From Methylocaldum szegediense (lineage in GTDB: Bacteria > Pseudomonadota > Gammaproteobacteria > Methylococcales > Methylococcaceae), in NCBI RefSeq assembly GCF_949769195.1, contig NZ_OX458333.1:3353001-3417000 (forward strand): a DNA stretch of 64,000 bases. The letters run 5' to 3'. Positions 18,779 to 28,225 of the stretch are shown here, one piece after another. A model generated the notes under the pieces. The model saw nothing but the letters and a program-made list of their open reading frames with translations. It was not told the DNA's origin and did not search any database. Numbering within the stretch: the stretch's first letter is position 1; each line of letters begins with the position of its first letter. A program made the position numbers and the translations under genes.

Positions 18779-19606
18779 TTAGGCTGCCTTCTGGATTGGC
18801 AGCGAATGAAAGTACATGCGATCCGGGGTTTTACCGTCAAGCGATGAGTGGGGCCGCCGTTCGTTGTAGAACTTAAAATAGCGTTGTAGACCTTGCCATG
18901 CTTGAGAAACGGAGTCGTAAGCCTGCAAGTAGACTTCCTCGTACTTCACGCTTTTCCAAAGCCTTTCGACGAAGACATTGTCGACCCAGCGGCCCTTGCC
19001 ATCCATGCTCATTCGGATGCCGTGACCTTGGATCAACTCCACGAACACCTTGCTGGTGAACTGGCTGCCTTGGTCGGTGTTGACGATCTCCGGCGTGCCA
19101 TGGCGCTGAATGGCGTCCTCAACGGCTTCGATGCAGAAGTCCGTAGTCAGGCTGTTGGATAGTCGCCAGGACAGTGTGCGCCGAGTGGCCCAGTCGAGCA
19201 CCGCGGCCAGATAGACAAAGCCTTTGCGCATGGGGATGGAGGTGATGTCCATGGCCCAGACGTGGTTTGCCTCGGTGATCTCGAGACCTCGCAGCAGGTA
19301 CGGGAACACCGGGTTCTGCGGATGCTTGCGGCTGGTGTTCGGACGCCGGTACAGCGCCTCGATGCCCATCTTCTTCATGAGCGTCGACACATGCCGGCGA
19401 CCGACCTTCAGCCCATCTTGCTCCAACAGGTGACGCAACATGCGGGCACCAGCAAACGGATGATGGAGGTGCAGTTCGTCGATTCGCCGCATCAGCGCCA
19501 GATCGTTCTCTGAGACCGGCTGTGGCGTGTAGTAAACCGAGGAGCGGGAAAGCCCCAACAACGCACACTGGCGCACCACAGGGAGCTTGTCCGACCGGTC
19601 GATCAT
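18779..19606 (-). CDS. IS3-family transposase OrfB
   Basis: 275 residues. It has the HTH_21-like N-terminal region (ALMRRIDELHLHHPFAGARM) and an rve integrase core with D in VWAMDITSIP, D in NTDQGSQFTS and E in FVERLWKSVKYEEVY. The C-terminus is NERRPHSSLDGKTPD. In this family OrfB is normally made by programmed frameshift from orfA; here orfA is itself broken, so the element may be unable to move on its own. Confidence 0.93.
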   Translation of the reverse strand: MIDRSDKLPVVRQCALLGLSRSSVYYTPQPVSENDLALMRRIDELHLHHPFAGARMLRHLLEQDGLKVGRRHVSTLMKKMGIEALYRRPNTSRKHPQNPVFPYLLRGLEITEANHVWAMDITSIPMRKGFVYLAAVLDWATRRTLSWRLSNSLTTDFCIEAVEDAIQRHGTPEIVNTDQGSQFTSKVFVELIQGHGIRMSMDGKGRWVDNVFVERLWKSVKYEEVYLQAYDSVSQAWQGLQRYFKFYNERRPHSSLDGKTPDRMYFHSLPIQKAA

Positions 19607-19620
19607 CGTTTTGCGAATCG

Positions 19621-19907
19621 CTAGCCCATGCGACCGAGCGCGGCGACTAAAAAATCATTCTCCACCGCCAACTGGCCGATCTTGGCGTGGAGTTCCTTCA
19701 CGTCTGGCCCCTTCGATGCACTGCGCTCTGCCGCCGTGGCGAACACATCGCTGGCTCGCTCCAGCAACTGACTCTTCCACTGCGTGATCGGGTTGACGTG
19801 AACCTCAAACTGTTCTGCTAATTCAGCCAACGTCTTGTCGCCCTTGAGCGCGGCTAGGGCTACCTTGGCCTTAAAGACGCCGAGTGATTTCGTCTCTTTC
19901 GTTTCAT
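19621..19907 (-). pseudogene. IS3-family OrfA with early frameshift
   Basis: From ATG 19907 the frame stops at codon 16. Shifting by one base near 19877-19882 restores FKAKVALAALKGDKT, then LAELAEQFEVH and the leucine-rich tail, the usual OrfA helix-turn-helix and zipper. One base appears to be missing. A shortened start further in would lack the first part of the DNA-binding domain. Confidence 0.75.
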
Positions 19908-19991
19908 CGTCTGTTCTCCGGTTTTCGCCCTTCGCAGGGCGGTGATTAGAACAGAAACTTCACTGAAGCGGGTGTCCAAATCTCCGGGGCC

Positions 19992-20240
19992 GGCTCCGGT
20001 CCGGCTGGATCACATTGCCCGGACAGATCACCCGGAACGGGACGCTTTGACGATGCTTTGCGAGGAAAGGGGGACGAAGCTGGAAAAGGTCTCGCCCAAC
20101 GCCTCCGCGCGGGGCCGGCCGTCAAGCGGCCGGCTCGGCGCGGGTGCCATCATATGCCAGTAGGTCGCAGCTCTCTTCGACCGAGCTCAGGACAAGTCCT
20201 TCAGCTGGGCCTTGGGCGAGCGGCCTGCTGACACGGGACT
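19992..20240 (+). other. Stretch between IS3 and the multicopper oxidase pseudogene
   Basis: No credible gene. Part of it (about 20168-20240) resembles the dispersed intergenic repeat but only weakly (CTCAGGACAAG, GAGCGGCCTGCTG). Confidence 0.4.
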
Positions 20241-22246
20241 TTAGTGATGGCGAGCGAGAGTGGTACCGCCGTGGCCGTCCGGTAGGCCGATTCTGACGTT
20301 CTGCATCATACCCCTGTCTTCATGATCGAGGATGTGGCAATGCAGTACGTAGTCGCCGATCTAGCGTTGGTAGCGGGTGCGCACCACCACGGTGTAGGCG
20401 CCACCTTGGGGAGCGCCGCCGGGGGCGATCAGGCTCTTGATCCACAGCGTGTCCTTCCAGACTCCCTTCAGGCCCGGATACTGCGGGTCCACTGTGCCGC
20501 CCGCGTCATAGACCGCCCCCGGCAGACTCACGTCCTTGCCGTTCGGGTCGAGGATTTTGACGATTTGGAACGGGTTCACATGGATATGGAAGGGATGACC
20601 GACTAGACGCGATCCAGGGTCCATTCGTCGATGCCGCCCAAAGTCAAGTGGCGATCGATGCGGTTGGGATCGTAGGGTTTGAAATTGGGCTCAGGCCCCA
20701 GATCGTTACTAACCTCGAACTCGAAAGGCGTTTTCGACAGGTCTATGAAGAAAGCCAGTTCCTGCTTGCCGGTGACCTCGCTGTCGATGATGTCCGGGTG
20801 CGGTGTGAAGCGGGTGAGCTTGAGCCCGTTTTGGAGGTCAGCGACGATTTCGGCCCGGACCGGAGTCGGCATATGGCGCTTGGCTGAGGCCACTAGCTCC
20901 TTTGTGAGATGAGCGTGGATGTCGGATACCTTGGGGCCGGGCGCGGCGACGACTACCCCGAGCAACTGCCGGCTTTCCGCCCTTTGGCTGACGCTTGCCG
21001 AGGCGTCGATTACGCAATAAGTGCCTGGTTCCGGAAACACCACCAGGGCATCGCTGCGGTAGCCGGGCTGCAAGACCGTGAGGGTGGTCTGCCAGGCTGC
21101 GGCTCGGGTAAGGCCGTCGTCGGCGATGACGTGGTAAGGAATCGGATCGCCCACGCAATTGTCGCCAATGAAGCGGTCGGTCTCGGCGGCCTTGAGCCGC
21201 GGGATGTTCGGTTTGTCAGTTTTCAGCTTGCGGAACTCCAGGCTGATGGTGTCGCGCACGCCGGTGTGGATCAACCGCCAGCGCTCTATGTCGCCGGTCT
21301 TTGTCTTGAAAGTCGGCAACACAGTGCCGTTGATGCTGGTATAGCGTCCGGACTGAGCCCAGGTGCCGGGGCCGAAATAATCGTAGGATTCGATAACGCC
21401 GGTTTCGCCCTCGTTGCACGACCAGATGTCGCCATTGTCCTTAGGGCAGTAATACTGGATTTGCTGTAAGACCAGGACGCGTTCGCGCAAGGGGGTGCCG
21501 TTCGGGTGTTTCAGCAGGATATCGATATCGCCGTTACCGGTTTCGCTGGGCAGGCGGTCACCCCGCACGATCAGGGCGCCGGCCATGCCGCTCGAAACCT
21601 GGAGCGCGGTCGAGCCGTGCAGATGCGAGTGATACCAAAAAGTCCCGGCTGGATGATCGGGCGGGAGGTTGTATTCATACTGAAAGCTCACCCCGGGGTT
21701 GATCGACAGCAGTACGTTGTCGCTGTTGCCGGTCGGGCTGACCGACAAGCCGTGCGCATGCAGATTGGTACTGTTGAAGCAATGGGGGATGTTGGGGTTG
21801 CCGTCCGGGACAGGGCAGCTGGGGTCGGCCGGCAGTTGATTGTTGAGGGTAATGCGCACCGTGTCGCCCGGCGTTACCTCGATAGTGGGAGCGACAAAAG
21901 GCCGTTTAGGATCGGTATCGGTACCGACATAACTGCGCAGGCGCACCTAGTCGTAGCGGCCGGTGGCAGGATTGTAGAGCTGGCTGTCGGAATAGACGAT
22001 GTTGAGCTCGAGCTGGCGTTCCTGGCCCGGGCTGGGACCGGGTTTTGGCAGCGGCATGAGGGTGGTTCGGGTAGGGGGACCCTTGCGCAGTTGGAGCTGT
22101 GGCGGATCTTCCACCACACGCTCGGCGTCCGCGTAGGCCGGCGTAGCGGTCGTCAGCATGAGGGGTATCACGGCGGCGAGTCCGGTTCGGATGACGGTGC
22201 TCCCTATGGTGGCCGGAAATCGACGAGAGTTTCGGATTTGGGTCAT
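20241..22246 (-). pseudogene. Three-domain multicopper oxidase, broken at three places
   Basis: Read together, the segments form a laccase/bilirubin-oxidase-like protein of about 670 residues with a signal peptide. The copper motifs are all there: NLHAHGLS, FWYHSHLHG, GHPFHIHVNPF and HCHILDHEDRGMM. The frame is interrupted by TAG at 21947-21949 after GRYD, by a frameshift that leads to TAG at 20603-20605 just before GHPFHIH, and by TAG at 20361-20363 where the family has Tyr in RY-IGDY. I start at ATG 22246 because GAGGAT lies just upstream. The last two copper-binding motifs are cut off from the rest, so no working enzyme is expected. Confidence 0.88.
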
Positions 22247-22305
22247 TGCATAATCCTCTTTGTTCATGTTGTTGTTATTAACCTGGCGTATAAGAGGTCG
22301 GGTTT

Positions 22306-22431
22306 ATTCGGGGCAGGGATGCCCCGGCGCGGCAACAAGCCGCATAAGTCCCGGCCGGGCGTGTACTGGCCTGGGCGGTGGCCGGTAAATGCCGGGAGGG
22401 TATTTACGGGCCTGATTAATAGATCGCCCGT
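22306..22431 (+). ncRNA. Candidate structured RNA element, copy A
   Basis: A 126-base stretch sharing blocks with 45767-45899: GGGATGCC, ACAAGC, GCGTGTA, GGCCTGGG, GGAGGGTATT and ACGGGC. Hairpins fall at matching places: GGGGCA/TGCCCC, TACTGGCC/GGCCGGTA, GTAAAT (22385) with ATTTAC (22402), and ACGGGC with GCCCGT at the 3' end. Paired bases differ from copy B while pairing is kept. No intact gene lies downstream on the plus strand; the broken multicopper oxidase starts 60 bases away on the minus strand. I cannot match it to a known RNA class. Confidence 0.5.
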
Positions 22432-23001
22432 GACCGTTCACGGATTGGGCCGTCCCGGCCGATCACGCGGACGGTCGAAGGCAAGACCGTTCCGGCCGGT
22501 CTTTAAAGCCCAGCGGAGACGCCGGGGATCTGTTATTAGGGTGAGACGTACATGTCGACCGCACAAGGCACTATGTCATGGGGCGACTGTGCGGTGGTTC
22601 ACAGAAATGCCACCCGATTTGTGGGTACGCTGCGCCGGTAGCGCGGCTTTCCGAAAATGGATCGACGCCCGTAGGAGAATGATCCGCAGCCGATTCCAGG
22701 GAGGCTCAGGGCGGAATGCCGAGTTCCACTCGGCATTCGAGTAAACATTAATCGTAGATGGTGGGTAGGGTGGAGCGAAACCCATCGATGACGGGTTAGC
22801 CCCCGACTTCGCTAGGGACAGGCCCCTCTACAGTCCTGCCCTGACCATCGTTAAAGGGCTCAGGACAAGCTCCACGTAACTCGCCGATTCGATGTCGCTT
22901 GCTGGCGTACCTTGGGCGCTAGAGGCGCTGAGCCACGAAAGAACAGTGCAGCCGCGCCTCGCCGACTCGTAAAAGAATCAGGAAAGCGATCTAGGCTAGG
23001 G
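22432..23001 (+). other. Intergenic region downstream of RNA element A
   Basis: About 570 bases. Only short, compositionally poor frames are found and none resembles a known protein. It may contain the eroded remains of whatever element A once preceded. A fragment near 22855-22870 resembles part of the dispersed repeat (GGGCTCAGGACAAG). Confidence 0.45.
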
Positions 23002-24249
23002 CTAACCGGCCGCCGCTAGCGCATGTTCGAAATCGGCGATCAGGTCGTGCTCGTCTTCCAAGCCGACCGAAACACGGATCAAACCGTCGGCAATGCCCAT
23101 CTCAGCCCGCACTTGGGCTCCCGCTTCCCAGTAAATTGTCGGCGCCACTGGAATCACGAGGCTTCTGGTGTCTCCGAGGCCGGTCGCCTTGATCGGGATC
23201 GTGAGCCGGTTGATGGTCGCGATCATGGCTGTCGGGTCCTTCAGCTCGAACGAAAGAAGCCAGGAGCCTGCGCTGAAATGGCGTTTCGCTATTTCGAACT
23301 GAGGATGGGATTCAAGCATGGGGTAGTACACCGCCGCGACCGCGGGATGGCTTTCGAGGAAGCGCGCCATCGAGAGTGCCGTTGCGCTGGCCTGTTTCAC
23401 GCGCAGCGCTAGCGTTTCTGAGCCGACGCTGATCTGATGCGCTTGTTCGGACGATAAAGCGGCGCCCATATCGCGCAAACCTTTCTTACGAATCTGCATC
23501 AGGCCCCATTGCGCTGGGTCGGCGCTGCGGTAGTTCGGGAAGATGTTCGGGAAAGTCGTCCAATCGAACTCGCCCGTGTCGGTAACCGCTCCGCCTAGAG
23601 CAGCGCCGTGGCCAGCGATGGTTTTGCTCAGCGAGTTCACGACCAAGCCGGCGCCCACGCTGCGAGGACGGAACAGCGCCGGCGAGGTGATGGTGTTGTC
23701 GACGACAAACAGCAGGCCGCGCTCGCGACACAAGGCGCCTATGCCGTCGAGGTCCGGAACCTGGGTACGGGGATTCGCGATCGTTTCCACGAAGACCATA
23801 CGCGTATTGGGCTGAAGAGCAGCCTCGACCGCTGCTACGGAACAGGTATCTACTTTGCTGACCGCAATGCCAAGATCGCTCAGGGTGCCGAACAGACTGT
23901 TGGTGTTGCCGAAGACGAAGCGGCTGGATACCAGATGGTCTCCGGCGCGGAGAAGCGTGAGAAACACCGCGCTCAGGGCGGCCATGCCGCTGGCGAAACA
24001 CACCGTTCCGCGCCCCTGTTCCATCTGGGTGATCTTCGACTCCAGTGCAGCCGTGGTCGGCGTGCCTTGGCGGGCGTAATTGAAGCCGCCCTTGACGGTT
24101 CCCTGAAAGACGCCGATCAGGTCTTCCACTCGGTCGAACCCGTACTGCACGGAGGTGTGGATCGGCTTGTGTATGCCGCCGTGTTCCACGCCGAAGCGCC
24201 GGTCCGAGTGGACGTTGTCGGTGGTGATACTGCGTATTTCTTCGTTCAT
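23002..24249 (-). CDS. Transsulfuration-type PLP enzyme (cystathionine gamma-synthase family)
   Basis: 415 residues of the Cys/Met-metabolism PLP family, which joins or splits sulfur amino acid intermediates such as O-succinylhomoserine and cysteine or sulfide. It has YARQGTPTTAALE near the substrate site, FASGMAALSAVFLT, the PLP-contacting VVDNTITSPALFRP, and the lysine in NSLSKTIAGHG that holds PLP. The start is ATG 24249; the frame stays open further upstream but the extra residues are basic and unlike the family. No strong ribosome site is seen. Exact substrate cannot be told from sequence; the gene stands alone. Confidence 0.85.
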   Translation of the reverse strand: MNEEIRSITTDNVHSDRRFGVEHGGIHKPIHTSVQYGFDRVEDLIGVFQGTVKGGFNYARQGTPTTAALESKITQMEQGRGTVCFASGMAALSAVFLTLLRAGDHLVSSRFVFGNTNSLFGTLSDLGIAVSKVDTCSVAAVEAALQPNTRMVFVETIANPRTQVPDLDGIGALCRERGLLFVVDNTITSPALFRPRSVGAGLVVNSLSKTIAGHGAALGGAVTDTGEFDWTTFPNIFPNYRSADPAQWGLMQIRKKGLRDMGAALSSEQAHQISVGSETLALRVKQASATALSMARFLESHPAVAAVYYPMLESHPQFEIAKRHFSAGSWLLSFELKDPTAMIATINRLTIPIKATGLGDTRSLVIPVAPTIYWEAGAQVRAEMGIADGLIRVSVGLEDEHDLIADFEHALAAAG

Positions 24250-24687
24250 CGCGGTACTGTTTGTAAATGTTCTGGACTCGAAGGTTAAAGGACGATTTTC
24301 GCGCGGAAAGCAGGCTATGAGAATCAGGTCGACCCGGAATTTGATAATCGCGTTTTCCGTGTTTGGCGACGGAACTCGAAAGTCGGCAGTGCCAGATTTC
24401 GGGGACGCTCCCCAGCGCGCCGAGGCTCGCGTCCGTTCCTCTGGTGAGCGATCCAAGTGCGAACTACGCTAAGCTCGGGCGATATTGGCGAGGCATCCGG
24501 CGGTCTTCTTGGAAATTCTGGCAAACCGGAGCGTACAAGTGTCGCGAAAAAAAGTGCTTGCGGCACCAAAGAGAGCGTGTTGAAAACGCCTCGGCGCCAA
24601 TCCCGGAAATCCCTTCGCCGTGAGCCAAGTCGAAAGGCACGTCTTGACCTTGTCGACAGCTGTCGATGGCCTACCGAAAATAGGTCC
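24250..24687 (-). other. Intergenic stretch upstream of the PLP enzyme
   Basis: About 440 bases with no supported gene; it would contain the promoter of the PLP enzyme and the end of the small phage-like operon. Confidence 0.4.
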
Positions 24688-24876
24688 TTAGTTATCTTCT
24701 CCGGCGACGAGGCGAACGATGACCAGTCGATCGGCGATCACGCTGCCGATGCTGATACAGGCAAGAGCAAGCGCGAGCGCGGCGAGCACGACGCGAATCT
24801 CGGTTCGGGTTAGAAGCCTCGACAAACGGGAAAGCGCCTCGGGGCGCTCGGCAGGGCGGTTCTTGGATCGTTCCAT
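24688..24876 (-). CDS. Small one-pass membrane protein
   Basis: 62 residues: a charged N-terminal third, one long hydrophobic helix (VVLAALALALACISIGSVIA) and a short charged end. No family recognised. It lies 22 bases after the preceding small gene and shares its direction, forming the end of a three-gene operon led by a Cox/Cro-like regulator. It could be a phage-type membrane protein. Confidence 0.5.
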   Translation of the reverse strand: MERSKNRPAERPEALSRLSRLLTRTEIRVVLAALALALACISIGSVIADRLVIVRLVAGEDN

Positions 24877-24898
24877 CTTCGGCTACGGGGCGACTTCT

Positions 24899-25153
24899 TC
24901 AGTTGCCCGAATTTCCTTCAAGACCCTTCAAGCGGCGATACTCCGCGTCCAGGTCGTTTTGGGCACGCTTGACAATGTACTCTCCTGCGGTGCCGGCGGC
25001 AAGAACCAGAAATCCCTGAAGTTGGTTTCTATACATCATATAGCTGAATTCGACGCTGCCGCCACGGCGGACATGGTCGATCCAGCGGGCCACGATGGTC
25101 TGACAGATGGCGTGGAGGTCGCTAAGGGAAATGTCCGTTCGGCGGAACGACAT
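24899..25153 (-). CDS. Hypothetical protein of the phage-like operon
   Basis: 84 residues with a good ribosome site (AGGAAGG) ahead of ATG 25153. Middle part aromatic and moderately hydrophobic (FSYMMYRNQLQGFLVLAAG), end charged with likely helix. No family recognised. It follows the Cox/Cro-like gene after 22 bases, the same gap as to the next gene, which argues for a real compact operon. Confidence 0.55.
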   Translation of the reverse strand: MSFRRTDISLSDLHAICQTIVARWIDHVRRGGSVEFSYMMYRNQLQGFLVLAAGTAGEYIVKRAQNDLDAEYRRLKGLEGNSGN

Positions 25154-25175
25154 CGGTGCCTTCCTGGTGACTGGC

Positions 25176-25388
25176 CTAAAAACAGGTCTCCTGTTCGAGA
25201 CAGCGCAGGGTAAGCTTGACCATGTTGATCAGCCTATGCTTCCCGATGACGATGCTGTCCACTTGACCTCGATCGATCCAACCTTCGACTACACCCGGCG
25301 ATACACCGACAAGCTCAGCGAACTTCTCCCGGTGCATCACCTGTACGTGCGGCAGCAACAGCACTTGACGGATGACCTGTTCGTCCAT
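25176..25388 (-). CDS. Cox/Cro-like DNA-binding regulator
   Basis: About 70 residues from ATG 25388, which has AGGGGAC in ribosome-site position. The centre reads EKFAELVGVSPGVVEGWIDRGQVDSI, a helix-turn-helix as in phage Cox/excisionase or MerR-like small proteins, followed by a strand-like GKHRLINM. It is divergent from a XRE-type repressor across 81 bases holding a promoter and a palindrome, the layout of a phage lysogeny switch. Confidence 0.7.
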   Translation of the reverse strand: MDEQVIRQVLLLPHVQVMHREKFAELVGVSPGVVEGWIDRGQVDSIVIGKHRLINMVKLTLRCLEQETCF

Positions 25389-25419
25389 AATGTCCCCTCG
25401 TTGCGTTACATTGGGAAAG

Positions 25420-25431
25420 AACATGCATGTT
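25420..25431. promoter_or_regulatory. Operator-like 12-bp palindrome
   Basis: AACATGCATGTT is a perfect palindrome located between the two divergent regulators, immediately downstream of the -10 of the minus-strand promoter, where a bound repressor would block transcription. Confidence 0.6.
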
Positions 25432-25439
25432 GAACGCGT

Positions 25440-25467
25440 ATTATATACATACAAATAAATAGTACAA
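25440..25467 (-). promoter_or_regulatory. Promoter of the Cox/Cro-like operon
   Basis: Read on the minus strand: -35 TTGTAC (25467-25462), a 16-base spacer, and a consensus -10 TATAAT (25445-25440). Transcription would begin near 25433, beside the palindrome. Confidence 0.65.
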
Positions 25468-25469
25468 GT

Positions 25470-25778
25470 ATGAAACCCGGACTAGACGAATTTGCCGCGA
25501 ACGACCGAATCAGACAACTACGTAAGACCCTGGGCCTTACGAGGGACGAATTCGCTCAAAAGACAGGGATAGGAACCAACCAGCTCAGCAATCTCGAGCA
25601 CAAGAAGCAGAAGGTATACGCTTGGCATATCGAGGCGATTTCTCACGTATGGCCACAGTACGGCTATTGGCTTTGCACGGGCGAAGCGTTACCCGATGCG
25701 GAGCAAATCAGTCCCGAGGGCGAGGAGGAGCCCCTAACCCATTTGAAAGTGGCCGAGCCGCCACCGAAGAAGCGGTGA
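25470..25778 (+). CDS. XRE-family phage-type repressor
   Basis: 102 residues. Residues about 12-65 form a lambda-repressor-like helix-turn-helix (IRQLRKTLGLTRDEFAQKTG, then NQLSNLEHKKQ). The rest, with WPQYGYWLCTGEALPDAEQ, is typical of small repressors of phages and integrative elements. It is divergent from the Cox/Cro-like gene and is followed by a strong terminator. No other phage genes (integrase, structural) are seen, so this is probably an element remnant. Confidence 0.8.
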   Translation: MKPGLDEFAANDRIRQLRKTLGLTRDEFAQKTGIGTNQLSNLEHKKQKVYAWHIEAISHVWPQYGYWLCTGEALPDAEQISPEGEEEPLTHLKVAEPPPKKR

Positions 25779-25789
25779 AGAGGAGGAAA

Positions 25790-25818
25790 TCAGCGGTCGC
25801 CGCTGAATTTTTTTTCTC
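25790..25818 (+). terminator. Terminator of the repressor gene
   Basis: TCAGCGG pairs with CCGCTGA around TCG, followed by a run of eight or nine T. A textbook Rho-independent terminator 15 bases after the stop. Confidence 0.9.
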
Positions 25819-25827
25819 TGTCATCAT

Positions 25828-25865
25828 GTAAGCCTGGGCTGACAATAATTTCAGCCCAGGCTTAC
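25828..25865. repeat. 15-bp perfect inverted repeat
   Basis: Bases 25828-25842 (GTAAGCCTGGGCTGA) are exactly complementary to 25851-25865 around CAATAATT. There is no T run, so it is not a standard terminator. It may be a recombination or protein-binding site, or a backup transcription block. Confidence 0.7.
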
Positions 25866-26035
25866 AAAATCCGAGCTAGGCCGGTTTCTAGAGCGTCTCA
25901 CCGAGGCCGTATCAAACAAGGGAAACCATAGCCAAAATGCACCAAGCCTCGGGGATAATAAGCCAAGGACCATCGTCAAACGGTGGCGTCGCTTACCCGG
26001 CCGCGAGGAGCCGTATTCACATCATCCCGTCTGCC

Positions 26036-28225
26036 ATGTCGTCGCCGTCCTCTTTACCGGAAACTGAACACCTGAGCGGCACCGTAGAGCGCGTGACCTT
26101 TCACAGCGATGCCACGGGCTTTTGCGTGCTGCGGGTCAAGGTTCGGGGGCAGCGCGATCTGGTGACAGTGGTGGGCAGCGCCGCTTCGGTCACCGCGGGC
26201 GAGCAGATCGAGTGTATCGGCGTCTGGGTCAACGACCGCGAGCATGGCTTGCAGTTCAAGGCGCGCCAGCTTCGGGTAATTCCGCCGAGTTCCCTGGAAG
26301 GTATCGAAAAGTATCTGGGCTCGGGCATGGTGAAAGGCATCGGTCCTCATTTCGCCCGGAAGCTGGTCAGGGCTTTCGGGGAAGCGGTGTTCGACATCAT
26401 CGAGCAGACGCCTGAACGCCTTTCGGAGGTCGAAGGCATAGGCCCCAAGCGGAGAGAGCGGATCACCGCAGCCTGGGCGGAACAGAAGGTGATCCGGGAC
26501 ATCATGGTGTTTCTCCAGTCCCACGGCGTCGGTACCTCGCGGGCGGTCCGGATCTACAAGACTTACGGCGACGAAGCCATTCTGAAGGTGACCGAAAATC
26601 CCTATAGGCTGGCGCTGGATATTCACGGCATCGGCTTCAAGACGGCGGATGTCCTGGCCCAGCGGCTGGGGATTCCGGCCGATTCCCTCATACGGGCGCA
26701 AGCCGGCGTCCGCCACGTGCTGCAGCAATGGTCGGAGCAGGGGCATTGCGCTGCCTATCGGGACCAGTTGGTCGAGATGGCCGTGCCTTTGCTGGAGATC
26801 CGCGAGGAAACCATCGTCGAGGCAATCGATAGCGAACTCGAAGAAGGTCAGTTGATCGGCGAAGCCGTCGGCGAGCGCGAGGCCCTGTATCTCGCCGGCT
26901 TCCATCGCGCCGAATCGGGCTGCGCGGCGCAGCTCCGGCGGCTGCTCGAAGAGCCGCCGCCCTGGGGCGAGATCGACGCGGACAAGGCCATAACCTGGGT
27001 CGAAGGGAAGACCGGACTGAATCTCTCGGACTCGCAGCGCGAGGCAGTCCAGTTGGTGACGAGGAGCAAGGTCGCGATCATCACCGGCGGTCCCGGCGTC
27101 GGTAAGACCACCCTGGTCAACAGCCTGCTCAAGATTCTTAGGGCCAAGAAAGTCCGTGTGCTGTTGTGCGCGCCCACCGGACGTGCCGCCAAGCGACTCA
27201 CCGAATCCACCGGCTTGGAGGCGAAGACCGTACACCGGCTGCTCGAATTCGATCCCAAGGCTTTCGCCTTCACCCGCAACGAACAGCGGCCCCTGGAAGC
27301 CGATCTGGTGGTGATCGATGAGGCCTCGATGATGGATGTCGTGCTAATGTATCAGCTGCTCAAGGCCATTCCGACGGCCGCGGGACTCCTGATCGTGGGC
27401 GACGTCGATCAGCTGCCTTCGGTCGGTCCAGGCGCGGTGTTGGCCGATCTCATCGAGTCCGGCGCGATTCCGACCGTCCGTCTGACCGAGATTTTCCGCC
27501 AGGCGCAAACCTCCAGGATCATCGTCAACGCCCATCGGATCAATCAGGGGCAGCGGCCGATCAAGACCCCGCCGGGCGAAGACAGCGATTTTTATGTCAT
27601 CGAGGTCGAAACCCCGGAGGCGTTGTTCGACACGCTGATCGAAGTGGTGACGGTAAGGATTCCGAGAAAATTTCAGCTCGACCCGATCGAGGATCTTCAA
27701 GTGCTAACGCCGATGAACCGGGGCGGACTCGGTGTGCGGGCGCTCAACGTGGAGTTGCAGCAGCGCTTGAACGGCACGAGCGAACCCAGGCTGGCCCGTT
27801 TCGGAAACATCTTCGCGCCGGGCGACAAGGTGATGCAGCGGGTCAACAATTACGACAAGGAGGTGTTCAACGGCGATATCGGGAAGATCGTCGGGATTGA
27901 TCTCGAGGAAGGCCAAGTGATGGTCGACTACGACGGCCGCAACGTGACCTATGATTTTGGGGAACTCGACGAATTGTCGCTGGCGTACGCGGCGAGCATA
28001 CACAAGGCCCAGGGCTCCGAATATCCGGCCGTGGTGATCCCCCTGGCAATGCAGCATTACACTTTGCTTGAACGGAATCTGGTCTACACTGGGGTAACCC
28101 GCGGTAAGCGCCTGGTCGTCCTGATCGCGCAGCCGAAGGCGCTCGCCATGGCGGTTCGGCGACGAACTTCCTCCCGGCGGCTCACGAACCTGGCCGCACG
28201 ACTTCGAGACTTCGAGACGCTTTAG
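26036..28225 (+). CDS. recD2: RecD2-type SF1B DNA helicase
   Basis: 729 residues from ATG 26036. Order: an N-terminal OB-like region ([20 protein letters not shown]), helix-hairpin-helix repeats ([25 protein letters not shown]), then the helicase with Walker [11 protein letters not shown] near residue 351, [20 protein letters not shown] and the C-terminal UvrD_C_2 motif [14 protein letters not shown] with [10 protein letters not shown]. RecD2 proteins unwind 5'-3' and act in repair outside RecBCD. An ATG at 25937 would add 33 residues; family starts favour 26036. The giant helicase gene begins about 200 bases further on, same strand. Confidence 0.92.
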   Translation: MSSPSSLPETEHLSGTVERVTFHSDATGFCVLRVKVRGQRDLVTVVGSAASVTAGEQIECIGVWVNDREHGLQFKARQLRVIPPSSLEGIEKYLGSGMVKGIGPHFARKLVRAFGEAVFDIIEQTPERLSEVEGIGPKRRERITAAWAEQKVIRDIMVFLQSHGVGTSRAVRIYKTYGDEAILKVTENPYRLALDIHGIGFKTADVLAQRLGIPADSLIRAQAGVRHVLQQWSEQGHCAAYRDQLVEMAVPLLEIREETIVEAIDSELEEGQLIGEAVGEREALYLAGFHRAESGCAAQLRRLLEEPPPWGEIDADKAITWVEGKTGLNLSDSQREAVQLVTRSKVAIITGGPGVGKTTLVNSLLKILRAKKVRVLLCAPTGRAAKRLTESTGLEAKTVHRLLEFDPKAFAFTRNEQRPLEADLVVIDEASMMDVVLMYQLLKAIPTAAGLLIVGDVDQLPSVGPGAVLADLIESGAIPTVRLTEIFRQAQTSRIIVNAHRINQGQRPIKTPPGEDSDFYVIEVETPEALFDTLIEVVTVRIPRKFQLDPIEDLQVLTPMNRGGLGVRALNVELQQRLNGTSEPRLARFGNIFAPGDKVMQRVNNYDKEVFNGDIGKIVGIDLEEGQVMVDYDGRNVTYDFGELDELSLAYAASIHKAQGSEYPAVVIPLAMQHYTLLERNLVYTGVTRGKRLVVLIAQPKALAMAVRRRTSSRRLTNLAARLRDFETL

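Larger units (their letters stand above)
18727..19991 (-). mobile_element. IS3-family insertion sequence
   Basis: About 1.26 kb bounded by imperfect inverted repeats: GGCCCCGGTTTATTGGACA at the left and, read inward on the minus strand, GGCCCCGGAGATTTGGACA at the right. It carries orfB intact and orfA with a frameshift. Target duplication could not be fixed. It abuts an older IS3-family remnant. Confidence 0.82.

Noticed and set aside
20361-21949. Possible use of TAG as a sense codon, because several pseudogenes have in-frame TAG
   Set aside because: TAG ends several normal genes here (for example the FadN-type gene at 1318-1320), the TAGs replace unrelated residues, and frameshifts are also present.
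25433-25460. dif-like site near the phage-type promoter
   Set aside because: Only about half of the positions fit the proteobacterial dif consensus and the XerD arm is poor; the AT-rich bases are better explained as a promoter.
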